A stretch of 64,000 bases of DNA. Origin: Ceratodon purpureus (lineage: Eukaryota > Streptophyta > Bryopsida > Pseudoditrichales > Ditrichaceae). Position numbers and translations under genes: made by a program. This document shows positions 1-11,155 of the stretch, piece after piece (the stretch's first letter is position 1; each line of letters begins with the position of its first letter). The stretch spans positions 96,870,861 to 96,934,860 of the forward strand of contig CM026426.1 in assembly GCA_014871385.1 (NCBI GenBank), written 5' to 3'. The notes under the pieces are model-generated. The model was not told the DNA's origin, made no database searches, and saw only the letters and a list, made by a program, of their open reading frames with translations.

Positions 1-40
1 GAGAGAGAGAGGAGAGAGAGATGCGAGAGAGAGAGAGAGG

Positions 41-91
<51 letters not shown>
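1..91. repeat. GA/AG microsatellite
   Basis: Almost uninterrupted GA dinucleotide repeat with a few G-rich interruptions fills the first 91 bases. It is cut by the window edge, so its full length is unknown. Confidence 0.95.
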
Positions 92-94
<3 letters not shown>

Positions 95-141
95 CACGAG
101 GTCTTGCTTCAGACCCTTTACATGATGACACACGTGATCAG

Positions 142-3100
142 ATGTCAGTGAGGGAGTTGAATCGGATCGCTTTGCGAATAGTGAAGTATATTGTTGGAGA
201 GTTGAGGAGTTGTCCCGATCCTTCTAGTAGAAGAGATGCTGTTGAGAGGGTCATGAGGCATAATGCTCTTTGGCCTCTATTAACGCTATATTATCGTAGG
301 CCTCAAGAGGCGAAGGTCACCTACAGTTTCATAGAGAACTTTAAGAACGAAGTGCAGTTGGTGAAGGTGACTCGAACGAGCGATTAGCAAGAAAGAGTGT
401 TTTATTAGATGCGGCAGTAAGCTTGGGAGTCGATGGAGTGTCAGCAATTGTCACGTATATTGGATACTTCTACGTCTAGCATCAATATAGCCATGAATAG
501 AAGAGTGTATGGATTGAGTCCTGAAGACATAGTGCCTCGGCTTTGCCTCAATCGACAGAAGAGAGGAGGCTTGTTAGATTACGTCGAACTCTAGATTGAG
601 ATATGGTGGAACGGGCAAACCAAGGTTTAGCTAAACAACACGGACATTGTTAAACACAGGTAGGACAAAATCTGTGGGTGGAGCCTCATCCTACACACTA
701 CCTTAGCGAGACACAGGTAAGACCTTCCACTGAACATACATATTGTACTTTCATTGTTTACCTTTCTGCATTTTCAACCACAGTGTACAAGGTCGTCAGT
801 ATCATCCCAATATATAGAGCAATTTGTACTTGATTTCCTACCAACCTAGGGTCGAATGTATTACTGTGGGCAATAAGTACTGCTAGTATACAAAGTGTTA
901 TCACTTGGTTTAGGAGTTGTGTATATCAAATACTTTGCTTCTTGTTGTTTAGTACTGACTTGGGACTCCTTACTTGTTCTTATGTAGTTGACAATGTACG
1001 TAGGTGATATTTGTGTTAAGTCCTCTGTACCGGAGATGTACAACTAAGATTAAATGTATGAACGCCAAGATACTTTCTATATATGTTGTACTCACCGAGT
1101 GCAGGAGTCGTCTATACTCGGTACATTTGGTTATTGTGTTTGAAGTACCGTTGTAATTCATGTACTCGATGTAAACACACACCCAAAGATAGTGTACTTA
1201 ATATAATTCTTTGTATAACTTGTACTTGATTTCACAACATATTGTACCTAGGTTTATTACTTTTAGTACAACAAGTATAACACTTTTGGAAAATGTATTC
1301 GTGGTTGACAGACAACATTCTTTTTGCGTTTTATGGAGGCTCATCGAGAGTGCAATGTGCGACAGAGAGCCTTCGAGAGGTTGAAACCATGGTGGGTTTG
1401 GAAATTGAAGGAACGAAATACCTGCTGTTGTATATACCACGTAGAGATGGACTTCATGAAGGTTGGATTGAGCCATCTCAGAGATCAACCAAGGGGGTTG
1501 CATTCAAGGATCACGTGCAACTGCCGATGTCAAGTATGTAAGGGTGAGGCTGAAGGGGCTTGCCATGCACACGAGGCAATTTATAAGCGCATTACAATGA
1601 TGTGGGAATCTTGTGTGTGCCCAAAAGGAGAACTGGATGTGTGGCACAAGCTTGATTGTCTCATGGAAGAGTGTCCAACCGGTGGCTTTCATTTATTTCC
1701 CCTTTGCCCTCTGGAGTTGTCTAGTACTGACTCGTTTCTTGTGAAGTGGAAGTGTTTTGAATACTATGAGGTTGGCGTTGATAAGAGGACTGGAAAGCCC
1801 AAGAAGCGGCTGAGAGAGACTTTCAGGGATACTCCTGTGAAAGAATTTTTGTCGTACATGGAGAAAACAGTGTCGACGTTCATCACCCACAACTTTCGAG
1901 CAAGGTGGCAGGATGAGCAATGTCAATTAATGATGAAGAACGTCCCGGAGGGAGTAATTGTGTCTCATATCGATTTTGCAGAAAATTATAGCTTTGCTAT
2001 TCAGAATGAAGTGCAAAGTTTGTACTATTTCAGCACGTCCGTAACCATCCTTGTCCACATTACAATGTGGAAAGAAGGGGATACCGTAATGAAGCAGACG
2101 CACTTTTACACATCGGATGACAAAGATCACGACTCTGCTAGAGTCCAACATTGCTTGCTTTTGCATTAGGACTGGCTAGACGACTCAGGATTTATTCCAG
2201 AGGAACACTGGGTGTATAGTGATGGTTGTAGCGCTCAGTTTAAATGTGCAACAGCTATGTACTTTGTGGCTAGATATCCCATGCTTACCAAGGGATGCAA
2301 GATGCGGTGGAACTATTTCGAGACTGCTCATGGGAAGGGAGAGTGGGACGGAGCCGGGGCGTCTCGAGAAGAGGGCGTTGAGTGCTGAGCAAATCCAGAA
2401 TCCTCTGAGGCCATTAGCGAATGCTGCACAAGTTGTCGACTTTCTACAAGAGAAGTACACTGAGCGGGTTCAGAGTTCCTACAGGCGGACAAAGATCAGC
2501 ACGGCTCCACCCCTCTCCCGTGTATTTTGGCACATTAGAGAGAAGGAGGTCGTCCATAGTGACAAGAGCATTCGCTGCAACACTTTGCCAGGATCTAAAT
2601 CTCTCTATTCCATCATGGGCTTCTCTGAATCTGACCCTACTCTTCTTAGGACACGTGCTTTATCTTGTTTCTGTATATCATGCGTTGATGGCGATTGGGC
2701 TAATTGCTTGAACTCGTCTCATGTGCAAGGCTGGAATGTTGCTAGGCTGGTTCCGGAGAGCACTTCTTCAGTGGCTGCACAGATGGAGGACATGGACGAT
2801 GAAGGTAATTGGGTGCATGATGGCGTGTCGTTGGAATTAGGAGACCTGGTTCAGGTTGGCGATAATTTCATGATACCTGCAGAAGAGGAGAATGAAGACG
2901 GCGTTGATTTTTACATCTTGCAGTGCACCAGATCTAAGTTCGAGGTACAAGAGCCCCTAGAATGTCCATGGGGGGGTGTCTTTGCCGCTGGGGATGAAGT
3001 TATTAGGGCGAAATACTTTAAGAAGCACGGACGTGGGGATAAAACGTATCTCTTTTGCAAGGAAGCTGTGGAGGCGCATGTCGATGCACATCTAGTCAGA

Positions 3101-3229
3101 GCGTGCAAATTCCCCATGGTACTTGCTTCCCATAGGGCCAAGGGCTCTCCAGTATACAAGATGTCCAGCGAGACCATGAGAGTATGTGAAGATGCTTTGC
3201 GCAATTGGTGGGCATTCCATGAGGAGTAG
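142..3229 (+). pseudogene. Decayed DDE-type transposase-like gene
   Basis: The coding remains run in one order but across several frames. They are 142-387 (MSVRELNRIALRIV...), 387-480 in another frame (ARKSVLLDAAVSLGVDG), about 480-710 with stops, then 1333-2166 and 2170-3229. A CAG|GTAAGA donor near 709-715 and the restart of similarity near 1330 suggest an intron. The main part has a Cys/His-rich stretch (CNCRCQVC... about residues 50-110), then IDFAENYSF, SDGCSAQFK and HGKGEWDGAGA. Their acidic residues are the likely RNase-H-fold triad. A TAG at 2167-2169 splits HCLLLH from DWLDDSG, and a frameshift lies near 2355-2362. After it the frame is open to 3229 (EKRALSAEQIQNPLRPL...). I know this motif set from uncharacterised repeated eukaryotic proteins but cannot name the superfamily. 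The transposase role is inferred from the motifs. Confidence 0.7.
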
Positions 3230-3609
3230 TAAACCACAACTTAGAGTGTCTCTGGATACTACAAGTACTCTTAATGTCAAGAACTTAGTGTTTTTTAATA
3301 CTTTATGTATTTTAATGTAAATTGGAATGTATAATATGTACTAATTTTGAGGACTCTTTGTAGTATTTGAATGGCTCCTTGTGATATTATAAGTACTCTT
3401 TGGATACTATTCGTATTAATTTTTTAATTCATTGTGAGCATTTATTCTTTAACTAAGTTTGTATTTCAGAACTTAAGTCCTTTGTTAGACAAAAATGCAA
3501 CTTCGATAGATCTTTGCAGTCAATTATTGTAAGTACTTCAATGCAGCACTTAGTGTTAACAATTAATTAGATGCAAGATTCATGTCACTTAGTATTTAGA
3601 AAAACTATT
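3230..3609. other. A+T-rich spacer
   Basis: Non-coding A+T-rich DNA between the 3' end of the transposase-like relic and the 3' end of the SET gene. Short AAGTACTCTT-like repeats recur. No other structure seen. Confidence 0.7.
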
Positions 3610-4645
3610 TTATTCTGATCTACGAGATACGAGAAAGGTACTACGCCAGTCCCTATAGTAGGTACTCCCACACTTGCATGCAAAGGAAGGCAAATCAGGG
3701 TCTTCGTAGCTAAAGTCACAGCCATAGTCCCAAGTTAACTCTTCATGAAACTCTATGTCTTGATTTGTGAAGAATGCAACGTGGTAAATGCTCTTGTCCC
3801 ATTCGTCAATCTGCACTAGAACTTCGATCAAGTTGGCATCTTCACACCTAAAGAAACACACATTTTCATTAGACATTATTAAACAAGTTCGAACAATAAC
3901 AGTAATGGATATTAGCCGGCTAGATTACAAACCTGTGGTTTACAAATCTTGCCACGTTACCAAAAATTTGGGAATCCAAGCACAGCGCAGAGTTATCATC
4001 AAGTTTGGCTTTGGTGGCCCAATCAGCATCCAATTGCATTGCAAAAAATGGTCCAGGTGGGGCTACGAGATTTCTAAGAATCATCTCAGCATTTGTGAGA
4101 ATCTCCCCAACCAACTCAAAGAGAAACACACCTTTAGGAATGGGTCTACTCACCCTCACCTCCCATCCAGTCTCGCCCGTATGGAAAATCTCTACTGGAT
4201 ACTTCATCCCCTGTTGAACAACACGATTACCACATTCATTGTGGCAGCCACACCTAACACTACATTCTCTAATGAACCTGCGTGATCCACGATTACCGCA
4301 CAAGGCACTAAGCCTCCTCTCCACATAAATCACTGAGCCACCATGTGAATAGAGTTTGTTTTTCCTCTTACAACCAATGGAGTTGTTGCCACCGTGCTGA
4401 AGGTACCAATCCTTGAGAATGCCACCCTCCTTATAGGCTATCTCTCCACCTGACTCCTTTCCACATCCACAAGGCTGCAAAGATTTTAAACAATCCCAAG
4501 TCCCACAATTACAACACTTCCCAAGCTTCGGAGAGAAAAGGCTCAAATTCAGAGAGGCCTTCCCATGAACCGTGCTGTTGGACATGTACCAGAATGGCGG
4601 CATATATGCATAGGGGTTACAGACTGGAATAGGAAGAGCCTCCAT
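3610..4645 (-). CDS. SUVR-type SET-domain histone-lysine methyltransferase
   Basis: Two exons, 4645-3933 and 3847-3610, flank an 85-bp intron (CAG|GTTTGT ... TTCTTTAG|G) and join in frame across NHRCEDANLIEV. The protein is about 316 aa. A pre-SET Cys cluster (CCNCGTWDC..., CGCGKESGGE, FIRECSVRCGCHNECGNRVVQ) precedes the SET motifs GWEVRVSRPIPKG, VGEILTNAE, LDADW, GNVARFVNHRC and EELTWDYG, and then a post-SET segment. Order and wording match plant SUVR1/2/4-like proteins, which are nuclear H3K9-type methyltransferases in known plants. In the post-SET CxCx4C motif the third Cys is Tyr (CKCGSTYYRD), so that zinc site may be lost. The N-terminal WIYLD region of known SUVRs is not visible. ATG 4645 may be the true start, or an upstream exon may join near 4650. 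No stop or frameshift was found. Confidence 0.85.
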
Positions 4646-4957
4646 CCCCCTTCACAAATCTCCAGGAACAAACCAAGGCATAGCCTGGTACGGATCCTTG
4701 CCCCAAAAAAAAGCCAAAAAACAGTCAAGGGGCAAGAATTAAACAATTACATTATAATTACAAGTTTTCCACCATAACTCAAAACAGACAGTACATACAT
4801 ACACCCGCATGCACGACAAAGCTCAAAGCCACACCAGAAATACACAATTGAACAATAACATAAAAGGGAGTGGATACCCCCGGCTCCTTTTTCAGCAGCC
4901 TCGTTGCAAGATAGGAGATACATCACAGTGGCTACATTCCATAGCCACATACAGAAT

Positions 4958-6233
4958 CTACTTTTTTCGAGACTTCTTCCTCTTCTTTTCCGGTGGAACC
5001 GGCTGTAGCTTCTCTTGCGACCTTTTCATGACTCTACCTAGACCAGCCGGAGACTTTACCGGGGCTTGAGGACAGTCACTGTCATCCTTAGAATCTTCCC
5101 CAACCTCTACAACACCCTGCTGAAAACCCTGCCTGGCTGCCAAATCCGTGAGCTCTAAGAGAGTGGTGGTCTTCGCACTGTATAGATTCTCCATTGAAGT
5201 GGGAAACTCTTCTTCCTCCTTCTCTGGTTCCATCTTCTTCTTCCTCTTCTTTGATCCACTTGTGTTGCTCTTCTTCTCCATTACCCTCTCAGCATGCCCC
5301 ACATGTACATCTTCCTCATCTTCTAGCTTGTCTTCCTCTTTCGTAGGCGATTCCTGTTCTCCAACCTTGTCAACCTCCCGGCCTACCTCCTCCATGTTTG
5401 GCACATCTCTAATCTTCTTCTTCTCACCCTTAATCTTTTTCTTTGCAGGTGACTTCTCCGATGTCTTCGACACTGTCTTCTCTGGTGTTCTGAAGATCAC
5501 CTCCTCCAGTGCTTCTAGTATTAGCTCTCCGGCCCCAACAGTTGTCGTCACTTCAGTCTTCCTTGTATTGAGCCCCTCCAAACACTCGGAACCAGGAACC
5601 TCCACTGCTGCTGTCGTCTTCGACCGGTCCTCCTCTATAGCAATCGTCACAGTTGATGGAGCTACAGTCTCTTCGATCGGAGCCACAACATGCTCATCTC
5701 CAGCAATCTTCACCCTCAGCGGCTCCTGTGGGCTTATAAACAGTGGGTCATAGGACTTTAGAGTAGGCATACTCAGACCATCCTCTTCTTCCTCGTCTTC
5801 CTCCTCTGAATCTTCACGCTCCTTGGAATCCACAGATTTCTCACCTTCAGAGTCCTCTTCCTCCTCACCTGAGTCAGTAGTTCCAGAAGAGGACGGCAGC
5901 TTCAAGTTTTGCGTTTCCCGTTCGTCACCGCTGGATGACTCATCTCCACTGAGCACATCAGGCTCATTACCTTTTTCTCGCACCGCACCCTTCACCAAAC
6001 ATTCAAAGACGACCTCATCCACCTTTTGCAGTTTGTTTCTCTTACTTTTCTTACTGTTAACCCCTCCCTTGCGGGTCACGTCCTTCACGGTACGTTGCAA
6101 AGGCTTTAGCAACGCAGCACGAGAGAGTACAGGGCCACCCGCGAGAGAGCTTGTTGCTTGGCTCGTGTCACCCTCTGTAAAATGGGCTGGTGAATACCTT
6201 GAAGTAGGGGGAGCGATTTTCTGATACGCTAGG
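4958..6233 (-). CDS. Acidic/lysine-rich low-complexity protein (3' exon)
   Basis: One open frame of about 420 codons ends at 4958. It is rich in Glu, Asp, Ser and Lys: long acidic stretches (SGEEEEDSEGEKS, EDSEEEDEEEEDG) alternate with basic blocks (SPAKKKIKGEKKK, SKKRKKKMEPEKEEEE) and it ends PPEKKRKKSRKK. The basic blocks look like nuclear localisation signals, so a nuclear protein is likely. The frame stays open upstream to about 6265 without a convincing ATG, which suggests a 3' exon of a gene starting further upstream. The best candidate is the zinc-finger exon at 6817-7413, with an A+T-rich intron between. The closing stop is about 310 bp before the SET gene on the same strand. No catalytic domain is visible, and low complexity makes homology weak evidence here. 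Confidence 0.5.
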
Positions 6234-6816
6234 CTTGAAGTCCCACAGAAAATATCATTGTTAATAAAAATTCAAACCACATCTTAAAACAGACAGTACT
6301 TCTATGACATGACAACGTACAACGGGGGGGTGCAGACAATAGTACTAATAATACTAACAAGTCATATTGCATGCACCCAGGAACAATACCATAAGTACAT
6401 AAGCAAAAATAAGTCTTACCTCATAGTATACAATGCGTACAAAAGCAGAGTGTTTGTAACCCGAGTATAAGATGCACGTGGAGTACATGAAGAAAAGTAC
6501 CCAAACATTAGTCAACTTATATAACAAGTAATCTATTGTCCTTGTATGTACTTCCAATACATGAACCAGATATATCAATTGCTCTAAAATACTCTTACAT
6601 ACTTCCAATACATTCAGCATAGTTAGTACTAAGTACACTTAATGTACAAAACAACTTCCAATATCACATTGTATACTACGACTTCTGATAAGGTAGGGAA
6701 TCAATGTACACTGAGATACATACCCTTTAACCTAGTCAGTATGTCGAGAACTGTAAGTGTACTAGAAGTATATTGCGTTGAAATTACAGTGTCCATTCAA
6801 CTCACACATTAGTACT

Positions 6817-7413
6817 CTAGACACACTTAATACGTAACAAGGTTTTCCTTTGCTCCTCGGCACATCCAAGCATCTCGGCCCTCTGAAGCATCTCAGCACT
6901 AGGCTCTCCCCACCCAAAACTCTTATGCCAATCCGGATGTGATAAAATATCGCACCCCATAGCAGTACATGTACCTCCATGCACAAAAACAACCGATGCA
7001 CAATAGAGATGATACAAGTGCCTACAAGATGATACAATAATGTCACTGTTAGGGAACGGAAACTGACACAGAGAACAAGAAGAAATCTCCAGAGATCCGG
7101 ATGGATCTGAACTCTGTGCACCCTTCTCCTCTGAGTAAGCCACGGGCCGTGGCCAAAATGACCCCAAGATCTTTCCCTTCTGCAGCTTGAACAACACTGC
7201 CTTCAATGCCTTATACTCTAAATGATGCGCCTCGATTCCATGTGCTATATTGGCCACAGCTGACTCTGCCGATTCCAAATCTGCCCTTAAAACAAGAAGC
7301 CGAGTCTGCTCATCCAATAATTGCTCCACTATGAGCTCCATCCTGATTTTCTCCCGATCAACGTCACGTCCTTCACTGAGCATGGCATCGATCTTCAACC
7401 CCTTCTCCACCAT
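6817..7413 (-). CDS. Coiled-coil plus RING-like zinc-finger protein exon
   Basis: Open frame of 198 codons. Residues 1-75 are heptad-rich and charged (coiled coil). A zinc finger follows with pattern C-x2-C-x13-C-x-H-x2-H-x2-C-x10-C-x4-C, then a tail PDWHKSFGWG. Spacing and tail match the finger of the gene at 59.5-61.1 kb, so the two are paralogues. RING-like fingers often serve in ubiquitin ligases, but this variant is atypical and no activity should be assumed. The coiled coil can be read upstream of ATG 7413 in the same frame (VKVEESECVLESYQH) but with TAG codons near 7416 and 7480. Either the ATG is a real start or the 5' part has decayed. A 3' splice to the acidic exon at about 6250 is plausible. 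Confidence 0.55.
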   Translation of the reverse strand: MVEKGLKIDAMLSEGRDVDREKIRMELIVEQLLDEQTRLLVLRADLESAESAVANIAHGIEAHHLEYKALKAVLFKLQKGKILGSFWPRPVAYSEEKGAQSSDPSGSLEISSCSLCQFPFPNSDIIVSSCRHLYHLYCASVVFVHGGTCTAMGCDILSHPDWHKSFGWGEPSAEMLQRAEMLGCAEEQRKTLLRIKCV

Positions 7414-7755
7414 CTAGTGCTGGTAGCTCTCCAAGACACATTCCGACTCCTCCACCTTTACCTTACACCTATCCCTCCTCTAAAGTGCCTCCTTCTCCCG
7501 CACTCTGTCCGCCTCCATCTCCACAGTCAATACTATTACCAACTCCTGTACCTCCTTGCCCCTCTCCTTCACCGATTTTGTGCATAAATTCAAGTGCATA
7601 CAATGCAACAAAACAATTTAAGTTAAAAAAATTGGTAGATCAACAACAATTCAACAATGTCAACAGATCCATTTATCACACAATTATTCGAGCAGACTAT
7701 TAGAAGCAGGAAAGGATATATCGGCTCAAACGTAGAAGGAAAGAATTCAGCTTAC

Positions 7756-8605
7756 CTTGAGTCCAACATCCTCCTCTCCGTGCATACTCTGTACCACCTT
7801 CGACATCAACCCCTGACCCCATGCCAGATTTGTAAAGACCTCCGCTTTCACCTAGCCTCGACTCCGTCCTCCCCTCCTCTCCAGTCCTAACCCCTGAACT
7901 CTATGGTGGACTTTCTCCACGAATCCCTGGTTCTACCTTTATTTTCGCTCACTCTCTGCCATGAACCTCTAGAGGTTTATCTCCCTCAATGGTCTTCCTC
8001 AACGCCATCAACTTCTGGAGAGATTGCTCATAGCGGTTCACTTGCCTCTTGTTAGTGTCAGCTCCAAGGGCACACCAATCCACCTTCCCTTTCCCCTCAT
8101 CAAACTCAATCGCAACGCCCTCAGCGAAATGGATCTTCAGGTATGGAGGGATCTCACCCGGTGGATGTTGGTAGAGAATCGGGTGAAGATATTGAATCCT
8201 CTTCACCACCCCCGCCTCTTTGCACCCTGCCCATGCGTAGCCTTGGCGTCTTCCATCGCCATATGGCTCTCCAAACAACTCCTTCAGTAGAGCAGGAGAC
8301 ACCCTCCCTTTCCGAAAACGATGTGGTTTGTCTCCATCGCTCGCAAGGGTCGGGTACTCCCTCTTCAAATCCTCTGTGTCAATGCTCGCGGTGGCGGCCC
8401 CAACCTCCCAATCTCCAAGTCCACCTGGTCGATCCGCTCTATCTTCGGCTTTATGATCTTTTTCACCCCGGAACGTCTTCGATTCACGCCCAGGTCCTCA
8501 GAGATCTCATTCTCCTCATCAAGCCCCGCTTGTGCACTTTGTCGCGACTTCTTCCCACTGTGAGTGCTACCCGAACGCCGTTCAACAGACCCCTCCATCG
8601 TCTTC
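7756..8605 (-). pseudogene. Damaged 5' exons of the zinc-finger gene
   Basis: Two coding segments are readable on the minus strand. The first, 8605-8420, is basic (ERRSGSTHSGKKSRQ..., RRRSGVKKIIKPKIE). The second, about 8420-7949, reads ASIDTEDLKREYPTLASDG, RFRKGRVSPALLKELFG and KVDWCALGADTNKRQVNRYE. A one-base frameshift near 8415-8425 separates them. After a stop at 7949 the same DNA reads on (VFTNLAWGQGLMSKVV...GLK) to a good donor, CTCAAG|GTAAGC, at 7756. The next coding block is the coiled coil from about 7590, so the intron is about 160 bp and A+T-rich. I do not recognise the domain. The frameshift and stops suggest a decayed 5' half, unless the assembly has errors here. Confidence 0.4.
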
Positions 8606-8779
8606 AATCAGTTGTTGCACTCTGCCCTCAATCTCTCCCTCCTTTGAAGCTACCAATGTATTGCACCTGGACAAATCAACCCCTCTCTCCACCAACCAGT
8701 ATTGGAGGACACGCTCCTCTCTCACAATCCCTCATCATCGCTACCATCCATTCGCCCCAAGACTAAAACCCTAACTATC

Positions 8780-9180
8780 CCTAGTATTTCCCCAAGCATC
8801 GACACACCCAAGTTGTAGCTCATCCTCGTTCCCACGCCGTCACGCCAAGACTCCTCACCCAGTACACCCTCACCGCAGCAACGACTCTCTGTCAACGAGG
8901 TGTGACACCCTCCACTCCTAAACAATGAGGAAGAAGACGACCACCGGTGATCACCTGTTGGTGATGGTGAGGAAATGGTGATCACCGATCATCACCATAC
9001 AGACCCGATGAGCAACCGGTTACCACCGGTTATGGGAACTGCCATCGGCAGTCACCAGTGCCTCACGGTCGCGAAGCTTTGGTCACCGATTACCACACGG
9101 TGCTTTCTAAAACCTTATTCTCTAATCACCGGTCCAATGAGTGGCAAATACGTAATTACATAAACCCCAAACTGTCAATA
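8780..9180 (-). promoter_or_regulatory. Probable upstream region with GGTGATCACC palindromes
   Basis: This lies 5' of the minus-strand gene above. It has two perfect 10-bp palindromes GGTGATCACC (8946-8955 and 8977-8986), many further GGTGAT/ATCACC half sites, and two ACCGGTTA motifs near 9015-9035. A plant-type AAACCCTAA motif lies at about 8766. This is a good candidate for a promoter with clustered protein-binding sites, but no TATA box or start site could be fixed. Confidence 0.3.
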
Positions 9181-9231
9181 TCTCCATCATGTTCCGAAAC
9201 CTTTAAATTGTCTTGTACCCAAGCTAACTAA

Positions 9232-9346
9232 GTTATTATAAATGGTGAATGGTGTTTTAAAGTGTGAATGATGAATGGTAAATGCTGAATGGTATTATTA
9301 ATGGTGAATGGTGAATAATAATATAAAGTGTGAATGGCGTTTAAAT
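9232..9346. repeat. GAATGGT minisatellite
   Basis: Imperfect tandem repeats built on GTGAATGGT and TGAATGGTA recur about ten times in some 110 bp. Confidence 0.7.
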
Positions 9347-11155
9347 TATCTATAAGAATGCTATACAGTCTTAAATTCCTACTAGACTCATATTGAATAT
9401 ATTTCTATTTTATTTCCATGTCTAAATCGCAATAATATGATATAATAGCATTAAAATTTCTAAAAAAAGATTAAAGATTACACTAAAAACACCCTTCCAC
9501 TAAATTTGATATTATATTTGATTCACTATAATCCACTTGGAATACGTTTTAAATGACTTTATTTATTAAAAAAAATACAGCCTATAAATACTAATACTTA
9601 TGTTATATGATAATGATAATACTAAATATATACTTGCACCAAATATTTTAAGATTTTTTATTCATAATGACCCACTTAGAATATACCTCCTCATATTAGT
9701 TACATAGGTTTTTAAATAGAAAAAGAACATAAGAGTATTCAAAAAAATTAAAATAAGAGGATAGAGTGGAAGAGTGGTGGAAAATATTAAAATACAACGT
9801 TATAGTGGGAGAGTAAAACAAAAGGAAGGAGGAGATTGAATGATGGAATAATGAAATAATAAAAATAAGAAGATTGTGTGGAAGAAAATTAAATTAAATT
9901 AAAATAACAAGATAAGATGGGAGAGCAATGGAGATAAAATGAAGGGGAAAAGGGGGGGGGGGGGGGGGAAGGGGGAAGATTGAATGGAAGAATAATGACA
10001 TAATAAAAATATATAAAGATAGATGAAGACAATTAATTCGATTAAATGAAATTATACTCATTAAAACTTGGAACCATTCAAAACATATCTATATTATTTA
10101 TTCACGCGTAATTTACAAATAATGAATTAGAAGTGTATGTGACTAGAGTCAATATATATTGTGGCCCACATTATTTATAGCAAACTTTATGAATGATTTT
10201 TTTACCTTCTGCGACTATTAATGATCCTCAACACATGGTGATTTTACATGTATCACTTTGGAATTTGTGGTAATAATATAGATACAACGGTGAACTTTGC
10301 CGGATATTGATTTTATTACATTTTGGAGCCCACAAGAATATACTATTGTTTGAATTACATGCGTACTCACATAAAATTAAAATGAAGTAATTTTATAAAT
10401 ACCCTTACGTTCTAATTTTAATATCATATTCAATGGCATTTGGGTTGAATAGAATAAATAACCATCATTTGATTTACATGCATTACGATTAAACAAATCA
10501 ATTTGAATAGCATTAACACATTCAATGTATATACAAGTATTACTGAATACTTCATTGGGTTAACAAATATTCCATACATTCCCCAAAACACGTTTGACAT
10601 GATTTCTCATCCATGCAACATCCACATCAATATTATGCATTTTTCCCAGACCATAGCATATTGCCTTTTAAATATTTTAGATAGACAGATTTGGATGAAA
10701 CTTAAAGCATTTCAAATAAAAGTTCATTGGATTACATTCAGGCTTTGGATACCAACTAAGAAAATAAATCGCACAAGATTCGATGCTTCTATTCTTGGCC
10801 CTGTTCAAATACGTGTCAAGGTGTCAATGGCTGCCACGATTGCGAAGTTAGGTAGCCTCACCAAATGAGCGTGATACCATGCTTGTCCACCCTGTCTAAT
10901 TACCCTTTTTATTGTCAGACCATGGGATTCTCCAAAAGTCGAGTGTACTACTCCGAATATAGTTACATTCTTCGCTGCCACATACCTCCTTCCCAATTGG
11001 AGGATTGAGATCCACCAATTTCCACCGTCAATCTAAAATGCGTGGCTAAAATTGAAACCCTGTCCCAATAGTGAGTACATGTGAGTACTTATGTGTAGTT
11101 TTAGTACTCCCCTATTTTGCCACAAATATATAGGGTCTAGCATACTTACATCCCG
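9347..11155. other. A+T-rich spacer with a G17 tract
   Basis: Very A+T-rich DNA without a supportable gene. A purine-rich stretch (about 9720-10030) contains an uninterrupted run of 17 G at 9952-9968. The short open frames between 10500 and 11000 show no coding pattern. The similarity of family X copy 1 stops abruptly near 11155. Confidence 0.6.

Noticed and set aside
5148..6224. Serine/phenylalanine-rich plus-strand open frames
   Set aside because: They are the antisense of the Glu/Ser/Lys-rich exon at 4958-6233. Codon composition explains them.
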